Shown: positions 47,570 to 56,365 of the stretch, piece after piece
Layout: every line of letters starts with the position of its first letter
Position numbering within the stretch: the stretch's first letter is position 1
NCBI GenBank assembly: GCA_963082975.1
Contig: OY720350.1
Span: forward strand, 40,231,851 to 40,295,850
Reading direction: 5' to 3'
From: Labia minor
Lineage: Eukaryota > Arthropoda > Insecta > Dermaptera > Spongiphoridae
Length of the DNA: 64,000 nucleotides
Program-made: the position numbers and the translations under genes
Notes under the pieces: generated by a model
The model's database searches: none
What the model was told of the DNA's origin: nothing
The model's input: only the letters and a program-made list of their open reading frames with translations

Positions 47570-48192
47570 ACCGACCGACGATAGTAAGGAAGGTATTGTT
47601 TTCACACCAAATTTCACATATCTTTTGCATAATTTTTACATATCTCCACGAATCATGCATTTTATTAACAGAAAAAAGTCTTTTTAGCATGATGTCTGTC
47701 CGTCCGTCCGTATAGATGTGTACAGCCTGAACGGCTCAAGGAATTTTGATGAAATTTAGTATATTTACTTAATGCATCAGTGGGATGAATTGATCAACTT
47801 TTGGTGCCAATCCGGAAACCGGAAGTGGTAGTATTAGCGATCGACGATAGTAAGGAAAGGGTTATTTTCACACCAAATTTCACATGAGCAGATTTTTTAC
47901 ATATCATCACGAATCATTCACTTTGCATTGGTTTTATACTCGAGAAAAATCATCTTTATTAGTTTTTTTTTTAATTAAAATTATATGACGTCATCCAGTC
48001 ATTCATGACGTCACAGCCTGGTCTTATATGTATATATATTATAAATAAAATAAAATTAAAAATATTTATGTTATATGCCTATCTGTTTTTTATTACATTA
48101 ATAGATATATTAAAATTATTTGAAATTGTTTCTGTAGCTGGAAATTAATTTACTTCAAACCGTCGGTCGGTTCGGACCTGGCCACAGGTCAA
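47570..48192 (+). mobile_element. H3 Helentron-like repeat, full copy
   Basis: The left subterminal repeat ACCGACCGACG (47570-47580) is inverted as CGTCGGTCGGT (48161-48171), followed by the terminal hairpin GACCTG-GCCA-CAGGTC (48175-48190). A (GTCC)n microsatellite lies at 47697-47711. The block AATTTTGATGAAATTTAGTA and the CCGGAAACCGGAAGTGG segment recall H1 and H2. Part of the left end is repeated internally (GATCGACGATAGTAAGGAAA at 47839). Two TGACGTCA palindromes lie at 47986-47993 and 48006-48013. No coding sequence. Confidence 0.82.
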
Positions 48193-48643
48193 ATTATTAA
48201 TTCTTAATTAAAAAGAATTAATAATTCAGTATTGATAGGTGTTATTTCCATAAAAATTTAATTTTTATTTCAAAATGGCTAGTTTATGTGGTAACAACTA
48301 CTCACTTTAGAGATCTTTCAGTAAGCCAAATAGTTGACAGTAAATTAGTGATTAAATGAGAATTGTTAGAAAAAAAAAACAGAAAATAAATGTAAAGACA
48401 GCGTTTTTTTTTAATTTTGAACGAATTAATAACTTAATACAAGTATATTTTTAAGATTTTATAAAAAATGATAGTAATTGACTTTTAAAAAATTAAGGCT
48501 AAGAAATTAATTGTGAAAAAGCGAATAAATACATACATATATATACGTGTATTAACAATAATAAATATATTAAAAATATATCAATGTTTAATAGTTTTTA
48601 TCAAATTATATATTTTATATTTGATACAATATAAATATATATA
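48193..48643. other. A+T-rich flank of the Ty3/gypsy element
   Basis: Nothing recognised. It ends in an AT-alternating run into which the LTR element inserted. Confidence 0.4.
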
Positions 48644-48810
48644 TGTAAATAACATTTGTATAATTTGAATTATTTAATTAGTTAGTTATTTAATTTTCTT
48701 GTATATTTTAAGTTGCCGGACTGAAATTCGTTTATGTTATAATATGATATATTTTTCTTTTCATAGAAAATTCATTCTAATTTATAAATCTTTTTAATAT
48801 TAAATTTTGT

Positions 48811-48820
48811 TATATTATAT
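48811..48820 (+). promoter_or_regulatory. LTR TATA-like box
   Basis: TATATTATAT lies 25-34 bp upstream of 48845. That is the first base of the 12-nt segment complementary to the putative primer site and hence the expected RNA start if the element self-primes. The whole LTR is A/T-rich, so the box alone is weak evidence. Confidence 0.4.
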
Positions 48821-48850
48821 TTCATTTAGAAAACAAATAACTATAAAAAT

Positions 48851-48881
48851 CGATTTGCTTGTATTTAAGGTAAGCAAATCG
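48851..48881 (+). repeat. Perfect LTR hairpin
   Basis: CGATTTGCTT and AAGCAAATCG pair perfectly around an 11-nt loop. In RNA it would sit near the 5' end and again near the 3' end of the transcript, adjacent to the segment that may pair with the primer site. Confidence 0.8.
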
Positions 48882-48917
48882 CTCTTAAAATTGTATATTT
48901 TTTATCTTATTTTAATT

Positions 48918-48923
48918 AATAAA
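48918..48923 (+). terminator. LTR polyadenylation signal AATAAA
   Basis: AATAAA is found at the same place in the 3' LTR (53468-53473), where it would direct cleavage about 15-30 nt downstream. Confidence 0.5.
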
Positions 48924-48988
48924 ATTTGCTTGTATTTAAGGTACATCGATTTGGTTATTTAATTTATAATCCTAATCTCCATATTATA

Positions 48989-49000
48989 AATCGATTTTTG
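48989..49000 (+). promoter_or_regulatory. Putative self-priming primer-binding site
   Basis: The bases just inside the LTR, read from 48988 as AAATCGATTTTT, are the reverse complement of AAAAATCGATTT at 48845-48856 in the LTR. No TGG-type tRNA complement follows the LTR. Tf1/sushi-type elements prime minus-strand synthesis from the 5' end of their own RNA, and this layout fits that mechanism. ATCGAT is palindromic, which raises the chance of a fortuitous match. Confidence 0.5.
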
Positions 49001-49014
49001 AAAGAAAAAAAAAA

Positions 49015-50154
49015 ATGGAGCCATTTGAAATTAAATTTAGAATTGAAATGGAAAAAAGTGGAGATGTTTTAGTTACTAAAATTAAGAAAATAATCATCGA
49101 AGAAAATTCATATATATTACCTGAGGATCAACAGGATAAAGAAAAACACCAAGAATTATTTAAAATGGCAAAGGTGAAAAGCTGTTGTAAAAGTTTGAAG
49201 AAACAGGGTCAATATCGTAATATCACAGTAAGTCTACCACCAGATTTAATTTGTAAATATTTGGATGAAGATAAAAATGTCGTATTTAATGGAGAGTATC
49301 TTGAAGAAGAAACACAAGAGGAAAATTTAGAAAAAAAAAATATTGAAAAGGATTTTATTAAAATTATAAGAAATCTTAGTATAAAACCTGAATTAAGAGA
49401 GATAAATCCATCACAAGTGGAAAAATTATTTGTTTTGGAAAAATTTCAAGGAAGAGAAAATGCAAGTGAATGGCTGGACACTTTTGAAGTTGAATGTGAG
49501 AGACATGATATAGTTCTAGATGAAAAAAAGGTTAGAGTTTTAAGAGTGTTTTTAGAAGGAAATTCTATAGAATGGTATAAATCTACATTATATAAATTAA
49601 CGGTTCATGGAAATTGGACAGAATGGCGAGATTCTTTTTTGGAAACATATGCAGATAAAAATTGGAATAATGTAATTTATGCATTTAATTATAGATATAT
49701 TAAGGGTTCATTGATGGATTATGCACTAAAAAAGGAAAGATTATTGTTAGAGACAGAAATGGACATGTCACAAAAATCACGGATAAATCATATAGTGGTT
49801 GGATTGCCTAATTTTATGAGAGAATTCCTTGATAAGGAGGAGGTAAATACAACTGAAAAATTAATGAGTCAAATCCGTCGATACGAAGATTTTAATAAAA
49901 AAAAACATAAAGAACCTAGACTTACACAAAATAATAGGGAATTTTCAACAAATAATTTCCAAAATATGCGTAAACAATTGGAGAAGAAACCATGCAGAAT
50001 TTGTGAGTTATTAGGAATGCGTGGGAGATTTCATCCCGAAGAAGCATGTAGAAATAGTAAACAAAATAATATGAAGAGAGTGAACTCAACAGAAATAGAT
50101 TACTCGTATGAAAATGATGAACATGAGCCAAAAAACGGGCTGTTACACCACTAA
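49015..50154 (+). CDS. gag: Gag polyprotein of the Ty3/gypsy element
   Basis: A 379-residue structural protein that would assemble the virus-like particle and bind RNA. An acidic/basic N-terminal part (1-130) precedes the retrotransposon Gag core (about 140-310, with FQGRENASEWLDTF, IEWYKSTL and the NHIVVGLP motif). Near the C-terminus is a single zinc-knuckle-like C327-x2-C330-x9-H340-x4-C345. Its spacing departs from the retroviral CX2CX4HX4C. The ATG at 49015 is the first start after the LTR and follows an A-rich stretch. The last codons overlap the open pol frame, with an A AAA AAC heptamer at 50130-50136. The frame is intact and the element appears recent, so expression is plausible. Confidence 0.93.
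   Translation: MEPFEIKFRIEMEKSGDVLVTKIKKIIIEENSYILPEDQQDKEKHQELFKMAKVKSCCKSLKKQGQYRNITVSLPPDLICKYLDEDKNVVFNGEYLEEETQEENLEKKNIEKDFIKIIRNLSIKPELREINPSQVEKLFVLEKFQGRENASEWLDTFEVECERHDIVLDEKKVRVLRVFLEGNSIEWYKSTLYKLTVHGNWTEWRDSFLETYADKNWNNVIYAFNYRYIKGSLMDYALKKERLLLETEMDMSQKSRINHIVVGLPNFMREFLDKEEVNTTEKLMSQIRRYEDFNKKKHKEPRLTQNNREFSTNNFQNMRKQLEKKPCRICELLGMRGRFHPEEACRNSKQNNMKRVNSTEIDYSYENDEHEPKNGLLHH
50130..50136 (+). promoter_or_regulatory. -1 ribosomal frameshift heptamer (A AAA AAC)
   Basis: In the gag frame the bases are divided A AAA AAC, the classical slippery heptamer. The pol frame is -1 relative to gag and is open from 50127 (after a TGA at 50124-50126) across the gag stop at 50152-50154. 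A slip here joins Gag to Pol without a stop. I found no clear downstream stem or pseudoknot by eye. Confidence 0.75.
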
Positions 50155-50165
50155 TTCGTTTAAAA

Positions 50166-53100
50166 ATGATTCTTAATAAAAAGAAATCAATACAAGGAAT
50201 ATATGATAGCGGGTCTAATGTTACGCTAATCAATTCAAAGATCTTAGAAGATGTTCAAGATAATATAATAAATGATGAACAAATATTTAAAACAATTAGT
50301 GGTGTGGAAAAAAGTTTTAATAAAATAAAAATTTCACTCAAAATAAATAAGATAGAAAGAGAGATAGAGGTCTATGTTATAAAGAATAATAATTTTTCTT
50401 ATGACATACTTCTAGGGTTAGATGCAATAAAAAAATTTAGATTAATACAAGATGATCGTCTAAAAATATATCAGAGAATGAATGATGGTAAGGTTGAAAT
50501 GGTGAATAGATATGGCTTTGATGTTAATGATAGTGTAAATGTCGTTGAGATCGAAAGAATAATTAAACATTTAGACGAAGAAAAAAAAAATAAATTTATA
50601 GGATTGATAAGCAAATATAAACAGTGTTTTGCGACAAATAAATATGATGTAGGTCTTGTGAAAACTCACGAAGCTCATATAAAATTAATAGAAAATAAAT
50701 ATATATCGAAAAAGCCTTACAGGTGCTCTATTATAGATCAAGCAGAGATTGAAAATCAAATATCAAATTTGCTAGAAAAAGGATTAATAGAAGAATCTAA
50801 GTCTCCTTTTGGGGCACCTGTGACGTTAGCATTTAAGAAAGAAGATGGAAAGCGTACGAGGCTATGCATTGACTTTCGAGAATTGAATAAGATATTGGTT
50901 CCGGAATCACAACCGTTTCCAAGAATTGACGACACTATAGTGAAAACAAGAAATTGTAAGTTTTATACTGTATTAGATATAAATTCGGCCTTTTGGTCTA
51001 TTCCAATAAGAGCAAAAGACAGATATAAACTTGCTTTTGTAACACAAAATTCTCACTATCAGTGGACAAGACTCCCGTTTGGTCTGAAAATAAGTCCAGC
51101 GGTTTTCCAAAGAGTTTTGGCAAATGCCATTAGACGTAATGGGCTACAGGATTTTTGTCTTAATTATATAGATGACATTCTAATATTTTCAAGAAATTTT
51201 GAAGAACATTTGAAGCATGTAGAAAGAGTTATGCAAATAATTAATCAAGAAGGGTTTAAATTAAAGTTATCAAAGTGCGTTTTTGCCCAGGACACAGTTA
51301 GATACCTGGGACATGTTCTTGGGTATAATACAGTTAAACCGCATCATGATAATCTTAGATCAATAAGGGAGTTTCCAAAACCTAAAAATAAAAAAAATAT
51401 TAGACAGTTTTTAGGCAAGATAAATTTTTATTATAAATATATACCCAATAGTATAAAATTACTCGAACCTCTTCATATTTTATTAAGAAAGAATTCTCCT
51501 TTTTTATGGACAAATGAATGTGACGAAACATTTGCAAAAGTAAAAAAATATCTATGTGAGAGTCCTATTTTAGCAATTTTTGACCCAAACCGTCCAACTA
51601 TGTTATTTACAGACGCAAGTGGCGTGGGCGTGGGAGCAATCTTAAAACAAGTTCAGGAAAATGGAGAATTACTTCCAGTTGCATATTATTCAAAAAAATT
51701 AACACCAACACAAAGAAAAAAGAAGGCAATTTATTTAGAATGTCTTGCGATTAAGGAAGCAGTGCAATATTGGCAACATTGGTTGATAGGTCATAAGTTT
51801 TTGGTTTTTACAGACCATAAACCCTTGGAGAATTTGAAGATAAAATCAAGGACTGACGAAGAATTAGGCCACCTAGTGTATTATTTGTCCCAATATGATT
51901 TTCAAATAAAATACTCACCAGGCAAAGAAAATGTGGAAGCTGATGCGCTTTCGAGAAACCCTGTGTTGGAATGTTTTGAGGGGGAGGAGGACGAGATTAA
52001 AATTGTTAATTTAGTTTCAATAGAAGATGTTACTGAAAATCAAAAACTTAATAAAAGAGAAATTTTAAATATGAAGGATAAAATTATAAAAAATGGTTTA
52101 GTATATAAGCAAATTGGAAAAAGAGAAAGAATTTTAATTTCAGAAGATTTTGGTTTGAAGCTCATTGAAAGAGTTCACAAGTTTTATGGTCATATAGGAA
52201 TCGGTCATTTAGCTGCCAAGATTCGTCCCTTTTATTATTTTAAAAGAATGGATAGACATATAAGAGAATTATGTATGAAGTGTGATATTTGTAAAAGAAA
52301 CAAATCTAGAAGATGTAGAGAAATTGGGCGGTTATCACAGATAGGTCCAGCAAGTGAACCTTTTGAAATAATGGCTATTGATACAATTGGCGGATTTTCT
52401 GGAAATAATTCACAAAAAAAATATTTGCATTTACTTGTGGATCACTTTAGTAGATATGCCTTTGTTTATCCGTCATCTGAACAAAAAGCCCAAGATTTTA
52501 TAAAATTAATAGACCCTATAGTGAAAAAACACAAAATAAAGATTATTTTAGCAGATAGGTATGGCAGTATCAATTCTGAAGAATTTAAATCATATTTAAA
52601 AAAACATAACATCTTATTAGTTTTCACTGCCACAGATTGCCCATTTTCAAACGGCCTTAATGAGCGATTGAATCAGACTTTGGTCAATAGAATCAGATGC
52701 AAGTTACAAGAAGAAAAAACAAGATCATGGGCTATGATTGCATTAGAATGTGCTGAAAATTATAATCAAACCGTACACAGTGTCACGAAATTTTCACCAG
52801 CATATTTATTAAATGGAAAAGAGCTATCAATAGTACCGGAAGAATTAAAAGTGAGAAGAAATTTAACGGAAGACAGGAAAACAGCATTAGAAAATTCTAA
52901 AAAAAATCATAATATTAATAAAGATCGAATTGATAAAAAGAAACAAGAACATACCTTTAAAATAAATGATTGGGTTTATGTCGAAACAGGAAATAAAATA
53001 AATCGGAATAAATTGGACCCTATAAGAAGAGGACCATATAAAGTGATATGTAAATTATCAAACACAATGTACGAAATTGATATAGGAAAAAGACGTTATG

Positions 53101-53168
53101 GACCAAGTGTGTTTCATAGTTCTCAACTTATTCCGTGTTTTAGTAAAGTTCCACTGAACAATTTTTAA
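50166..53168 (+). CDS. pol: Pol polyprotein (protease, RT, RNase H, integrase)
   Basis: One thousand residues are counted from the first ATG, but the frame is open from 50127. The protein is probably made as a Gag-Pol fusion by -1 frameshifting. Order: aspartic protease with D14-S-G; reverse transcriptase at about 180-360 with the YIDD catalytic motif at 334-337 and LPFGLKISPAVFQ; RNase H starting at FTDASG (D483) and continuing to SPGKENVEADALSR. The integrase has an HHCC finger (H671, H676, C706, C709) and a catalytic triad D739, D797, E833 (D-x57-D-x35-E). A GPY module (956-958) follows, and no chromodomain extends beyond the final HSSQLIP segment. All expected catalytic residues are present. 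The stop is 25 bp upstream of the 3' LTR. Confidence 0.95.
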   Translation: MILNKKKSIQGIYDSGSNVTLINSKILEDVQDNIINDEQIFKTISGVEKSFNKIKISLKINKIEREIEVYVIKNNNFSYDILLGLDAIKKFRLIQDDRLKIYQRMNDGKVEMVNRYGFDVNDSVNVVEIERIIKHLDEEKKNKFIGLISKYKQCFATNKYDVGLVKTHEAHIKLIENKYISKKPYRCSIIDQAEIENQISNLLEKGLIEESKSPFGAPVTLAFKKEDGKRTRLCIDFRELNKILVPESQPFPRIDDTIVKTRNCKFYTVLDINSAFWSIPIRAKDRYKLAFVTQNSHYQWTRLPFGLKISPAVFQRVLANAIRRNGLQDFCLNYIDDILIFSRNFEEHLKHVERVMQIINQEGFKLKLSKCVFAQDTVRYLGHVLGYNTVKPHHDNLRSIREFPKPKNKKNIRQFLGKINFYYKYIPNSIKLLEPLHILLRKNSPFLWTNECDETFAKVKKYLCESPILAIFDPNRPTMLFTDASGVGVGAILKQVQENGELLPVAYYSKKLTPTQRKKKAIYLECLAIKEAVQYWQHWLIGHKFLVFTDHKPLENLKIKSRTDEELGHLVYYLSQYDFQIKYSPGKENVEADALSRNPVLECFEGEEDEIKIVNLVSIEDVTENQKLNKREILNMKDKIIKNGLVYKQIGKRERILISEDFGLKLIERVHKFYGHIGIGHLAAKIRPFYYFKRMDRHIRELCMKCDICKRNKSRRCREIGRLSQIGPASEPFEIMAIDTIGGFSGNNSQKKYLHLLVDHFSRYAFVYPSSEQKAQDFIKLIDPIVKKHKIKIILADRYGSINSEEFKSYLKKHNILLVFTATDCPFSNGLNERLNQTLVNRIRCKLQEEKTRSWAMIALECAENYNQTVHSVTKFSPAYLLNGKELSIVPEELKVRRNLTEDRKTALENSKKNHNINKDRIDKKKQEHTFKINDWVYVETGNKINRNKLDPIRRGPYKVICKLSNTMYEIDIGKRRYGPSVFHSSQLIPCFSKVPLNNF

Positions 53169-53179
53169 AATTGTTCTCT

Positions 53180-53193
53180 GCAAGAGGGGGAGA
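53180..53193 (+). promoter_or_regulatory. Polypurine tract
   Basis: GCAAGAGGGGGAGA lies immediately upstream of the 3' LTR start TGTAAAT, as needed for plus-strand priming. It also confirms the LTR left boundary. Confidence 0.85.
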
Positions 53194-53530
53194 TGTAAAT
53201 AACATTTGTATAATTTGAATTATTTAATTAGTTAGTTATTTAATTTTCTTGTATATTTTAAGTTGCCGGACTGAAATTCGTTTATGTTATAATATGATAT
53301 ATTTTTCTTTTCATAGAAAATTCATTCTAATTTATAAATCTTTTTAATATTAAATTTTGTTATATTATATTTCATTTAGAAAACAAATAACTATAAAAAT
53401 CGATTTGCTTGTATTTAAGGTAAGCAAATCGCTCTTAAAATTGTATATTTTTTATCTTATTTTAATTAATAAAATTTGCTTGTATTTAAGGTACATCGAT
53501 TTGGTTATTTAATTTATAATCCTAATCTCC

Positions 53531-53538
<8 letters not shown>
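53194..53538 (+). repeat. 3' LTR of the Ty3/gypsy element
   Basis: Identical by eye to 48644-48988. Beyond CATATTATA it runs into a (TA)n microsatellite, which hides the target duplication. Confidence 0.95.
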
Positions 53539-53571
<33 letters not shown>

Positions 53572-53629
53572 GAGGGTTTATTTGGAGATAAAAGAAGTTT
53601 CTGAAATGAATAAAGTTTTTATTTACATA

Positions 53630-54650
53630 CTAGCTGCTCAGAGCGCTTTCGGCCCCTGTAACCCCGAGTGGTACATAGTATTTGGTTGAAAGTAGTAAAA
53701 GGTTTTCATCCATTTTGTTTCAATCAGTAGATTATATGAAACATTCATTTCTTTTTGTGTTCTTATTTAAAATATATTTTAATTTAATCAGTAAATTAAT
53801 TATATATATTATTATTGTATATGTTATATCTATCTATCTATGTGGCTCAAAGATACTCGAAAGTTCTTGGCCGCAACAACCACATTTCTCCAAGTGTCCC
53901 TATCCTGAGCCCTTGTCCCATCTCTCTTAGGTCTCTTCCTACGCGTCCTTGGTTTTCCAAGCGGACGTTTTCCAATCGGTCTCCCCACCAAAAACAAAAA
54001 TAATATTATTTAGTCATTTTAATTGACGTTTTGAAACTATTTTTGTATTCATAAAACATTAAAAATAATATATTCTGTTTTTTTAACCTTTCACTTTCAA
54101 ATAGAAAAGAAGAAATATTCAAATATATAGAAAGAATAAATAAAAATTAAGTTAAATATGATCTAAATATTTTATTAAATTAATTAAAATGAGAACTTTT
54201 AGAATAAATTATTTAATTGAATTGATATTTGAATATTAGAATTTAAAATAAAAAGTGAAATATTATAATAATTCTTTGATCGGGAATCGCTATGATAATT
54301 CATTGTTTAAAATGATTCCGCTAGGGACAGTGAGCCGCGAGATGCTCTTGAATGAACAACAGGGAGAATTATATAAACTTTAAAAAATTAATTTCTGCGG
54401 TTGTTGATTAGATATAGATAAAATTTATCACCTATATTACTCTAGAGGTATATAAGAATATTGTGATGTAATCGGTTCAGCCAATTCTGAGTCTATAAAA
54501 TAGTTATTTTCCGGACAGATAGACAGACAGACAGACATGAAAAATTCTAAAGTCACTTTTGGATTCTAGAGGTCATGAAACGCGAAGAAATGCAAAAAAT
54601 TTTAAATTCTGAGCAATGTGCAGACAAAAACCTTTTTTTATATATATAGA
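53630..54650 (-). mobile_element. Helitron, family 2, copy C, short, with LINE tail
   Basis: On the minus strand it starts TCTATATATATAAAAAAAGG and ends CTAG (53630-53633), between A and T. The 3' hairpin is partly deleted (CAGAGCGCTTTCGGCC). It keeps only the last part of the LINE relic and a (GACA)4 run near the 5' end. The 5' third matches copy A closely. It lies about 90 bp downstream of the Ty3/gypsy element. Confidence 0.85.
53820..53990 (-). pseudogene. LINE ORF2 C-terminal relic inside Helitron C
   Basis: In minus sense it keeps the KRPLGKP-like segment and the AQDRDTWRNVVAA-like end seen in copy A. The upstream LYGWEAW block is missing. Plus-strand frames across it are shadows. Confidence 0.6.
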
Positions 54651-55247
54651 TGTACATTGATTTTAAAGTGGCCAAGTTAGTACCTGAAATGAATAAAGAA
54701 ACAAATCTCAAGTCTCTTAGTAGCGTAACTTGATTAAATTTGAATAAGGTGAAATATATATAATATAATAAAATAATAGTAGATAGATGTTTCTACGATG
54801 AATGTTTCGTCCGTCTCTGGCTCTGTTCAGTCCATTGCCCTCCCGTGGCCAAACCCGAACTTACACACACATATATAATATATATATATATAAGTTAACA
54901 ATTTATCATATCTATTCAGAAATATTAAGTCGCAATAAAATGAGACTTAAATAGCTCCTCAATATTTTTATATATACATCGCTGTCAGTAGATCTTCAAT
55001 AGATTATATTAATAAAAAAATGTATATTATTATACATATTTTCAAAAGAATATATATTCATAAGGAATATTTATTGTTTTACAAGTTCAATTGACGAAGT
55101 CATTTGAATCATTGCTAAAAATGAAATTAAAATGATTTTGCTAAAAATATACAGACAGATATTTAACAAAATATACAAAGAAAGAAAGGATCAATTTTAG
55201 TTAAAGAAAAGATTAAATAAATACAGGATATATTTTATGAACTTACT
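54651..55247. other. A+T-rich stretch with a GC-richer patch at 54798-54862
   Basis: The patch (CGTCCGTCTCTGGCTCTGTT) is open in two plus-strand frames over about 40 codons but shows no splice sites or known motif. Not called. Confidence 0.35.
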
Positions 55248-55738
55248 TACGAGAATAGGTCAATAAGTTCGTAACTTTTTGAATTTTCCGTCTCTTGAAT
55301 GAAACGGCAACACTATTCCGGTCATCAGGCAACTATCAGCTGACTCCTGTAGCTGAGTCATTTAGTTTTTGTTTGACATCCATTAATAGCAGACTACCTC
55401 AGAATTTGAGAAGAAAATGGAAAAAAGTGAATTTCCATGAAAATCCATGAATTGGGGTACGAATTGCTCCCTCATCCACCCTATTCTCCGGATCTTGTCC
55501 CAAGTGATTATTTCTTTATTCCATATCTGAAGAAATGTCTCGGCGGAAAGAGATTTGACTCCTAAGGTAAAATGATTTTAAAAACAAATCTTATTTTTTG
55601 GAAGGGATAAAGAAATTGGAGAAACGTTGGACTAAGTGTATAGAGCTCAAAGGAGACTACTTTGAAAAATAAAATATTTTTTTATCCAAAAACCTGTGTT
55701 TCATTCAAAAGTCACGGATTTGTTGACCCGTCCTTGTA
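55248..55738 (+). mobile_element. Internally deleted mariner, second copy
   Basis: Terminal repeats TACGAGAATAGGTCAATAAG (left) and TTGTTGACCCGTCCTTGTA (right) match the 3026-3533 element in opposite orientation. The same join links the first codons of the transposase to the HPPYSPD block. The remaining C-terminal region (KSYF, RWTKC, LKGDYF) is better kept here but frameshifted and with PSDYFF in place of PRDYFL. It has no intact transposase. Confidence 0.85.
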
Positions 55739-56133
55739 TCATTTTATGAAAATAAACAACTAATAAAACGGAATAATGGAAATATTTGAAGAATTAATTT
55801 AAATAATTTTGTTTTTGTGTTATTGGCAATATGTTTACACATTTATTTTTATTTTTTCTTTCACATTAAATATTATTTTTAAATTTTTATTAACATGGTG
55901 CGGTTTGAATTTTTGTCCTCCAATAGTTTGATATTTTACTAATATATTGTAGTCCACACTTGATTATAAATGATTAATTATAATTAAAACTTAATAATTT
56001 GATATTTTTTGTTTATTATTTAAAAATTAAATTAAATAATAAAAATTAAATGATATTTTTATTTCTATAAATTACTCATAGAAAAAGTATAGAAAATTCA
56101 TATCGAAATATATAATTATATCAAATTATTAAA
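55739..56133. other. A+T-rich stretch without a gene
   Basis: Nothing recognised. Confidence 0.35.
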
Positions 56134-56365
56134 GCTTTGTGGTTGTTTTTATTTATAAGGGAATTTTGTAAATAAAACCACATATTGATAATTGTTATTG
56201 TAAATTTATTCAAAAAATACAAAAAATAGAAGAAGAAGTAGCAATTCACAATACCCTTTCGATTACTTCTGCAATCGAAACGTTGTGTATAATTTTTGTA
56301 TTTTTTGAATAAATTTACAATAACAAATATCAATATGTGGTTTTATTTACAAAATTCCCTTATAA
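56134..56365. repeat. Foldback repeat related to 10684-11200
   Basis: TTTATAAGGGAATTTTGTAA at the left pairs with TTACAAAATTCCCTTATAA at the right around a centre containing AATCGAAACG. H5 copy 2 begins directly at its right edge, so H5 probably inserted at the end of this palindrome or beside it. Confidence 0.7.

Larger units (their letters stand above)
48644..48988 (+). repeat. 5' LTR of the Ty3/gypsy element
   Basis: Begins TGTAAATAACATTTG. The common part of the two LTRs ends at CTAATCTCCATATTATA; a canonical CA end would be at 48981. Inside are a TATA-like box (48811-48820), a likely start near 48845, a perfect hairpin (48851-48881) and AATAAA (48918-48923). The sequence TTTGCTTGTATTTAAGGTA occurs twice within the LTR. 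Confidence 0.95.
48644..53538 (+). mobile_element. Complete Ty3/gypsy LTR retrotransposon
   Basis: About 4.9 kb: 5' LTR, short leader, gag, pol, polypurine tract, 3' LTR. The LTRs are identical by eye over 345 bp, which implies a very recent insertion. Both frames are open to their expected ends. The domain order protease, RT, RNase H, integrase places it in Ty3/gypsy (Metaviridae). There is no third (env) frame between pol and the 3' LTR. The insertion lies in an AT-alternating run, so the 4-6 bp target duplication (ATATA-like) cannot be separated from flanking repeats. The exact LTR 3' boundary is uncertain by a few bases for the same reason. Confidence 0.95.

Noticed and set aside
49922..50233. 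103-codon antisense frame across the gag/pol junction
   Set aside because: Antisense shadow of an established coding region.
54786..54870. Cys-containing plus-strand frame in a GC-richer patch
   Set aside because: Too short, ends in TA repeats, and no splice sites.
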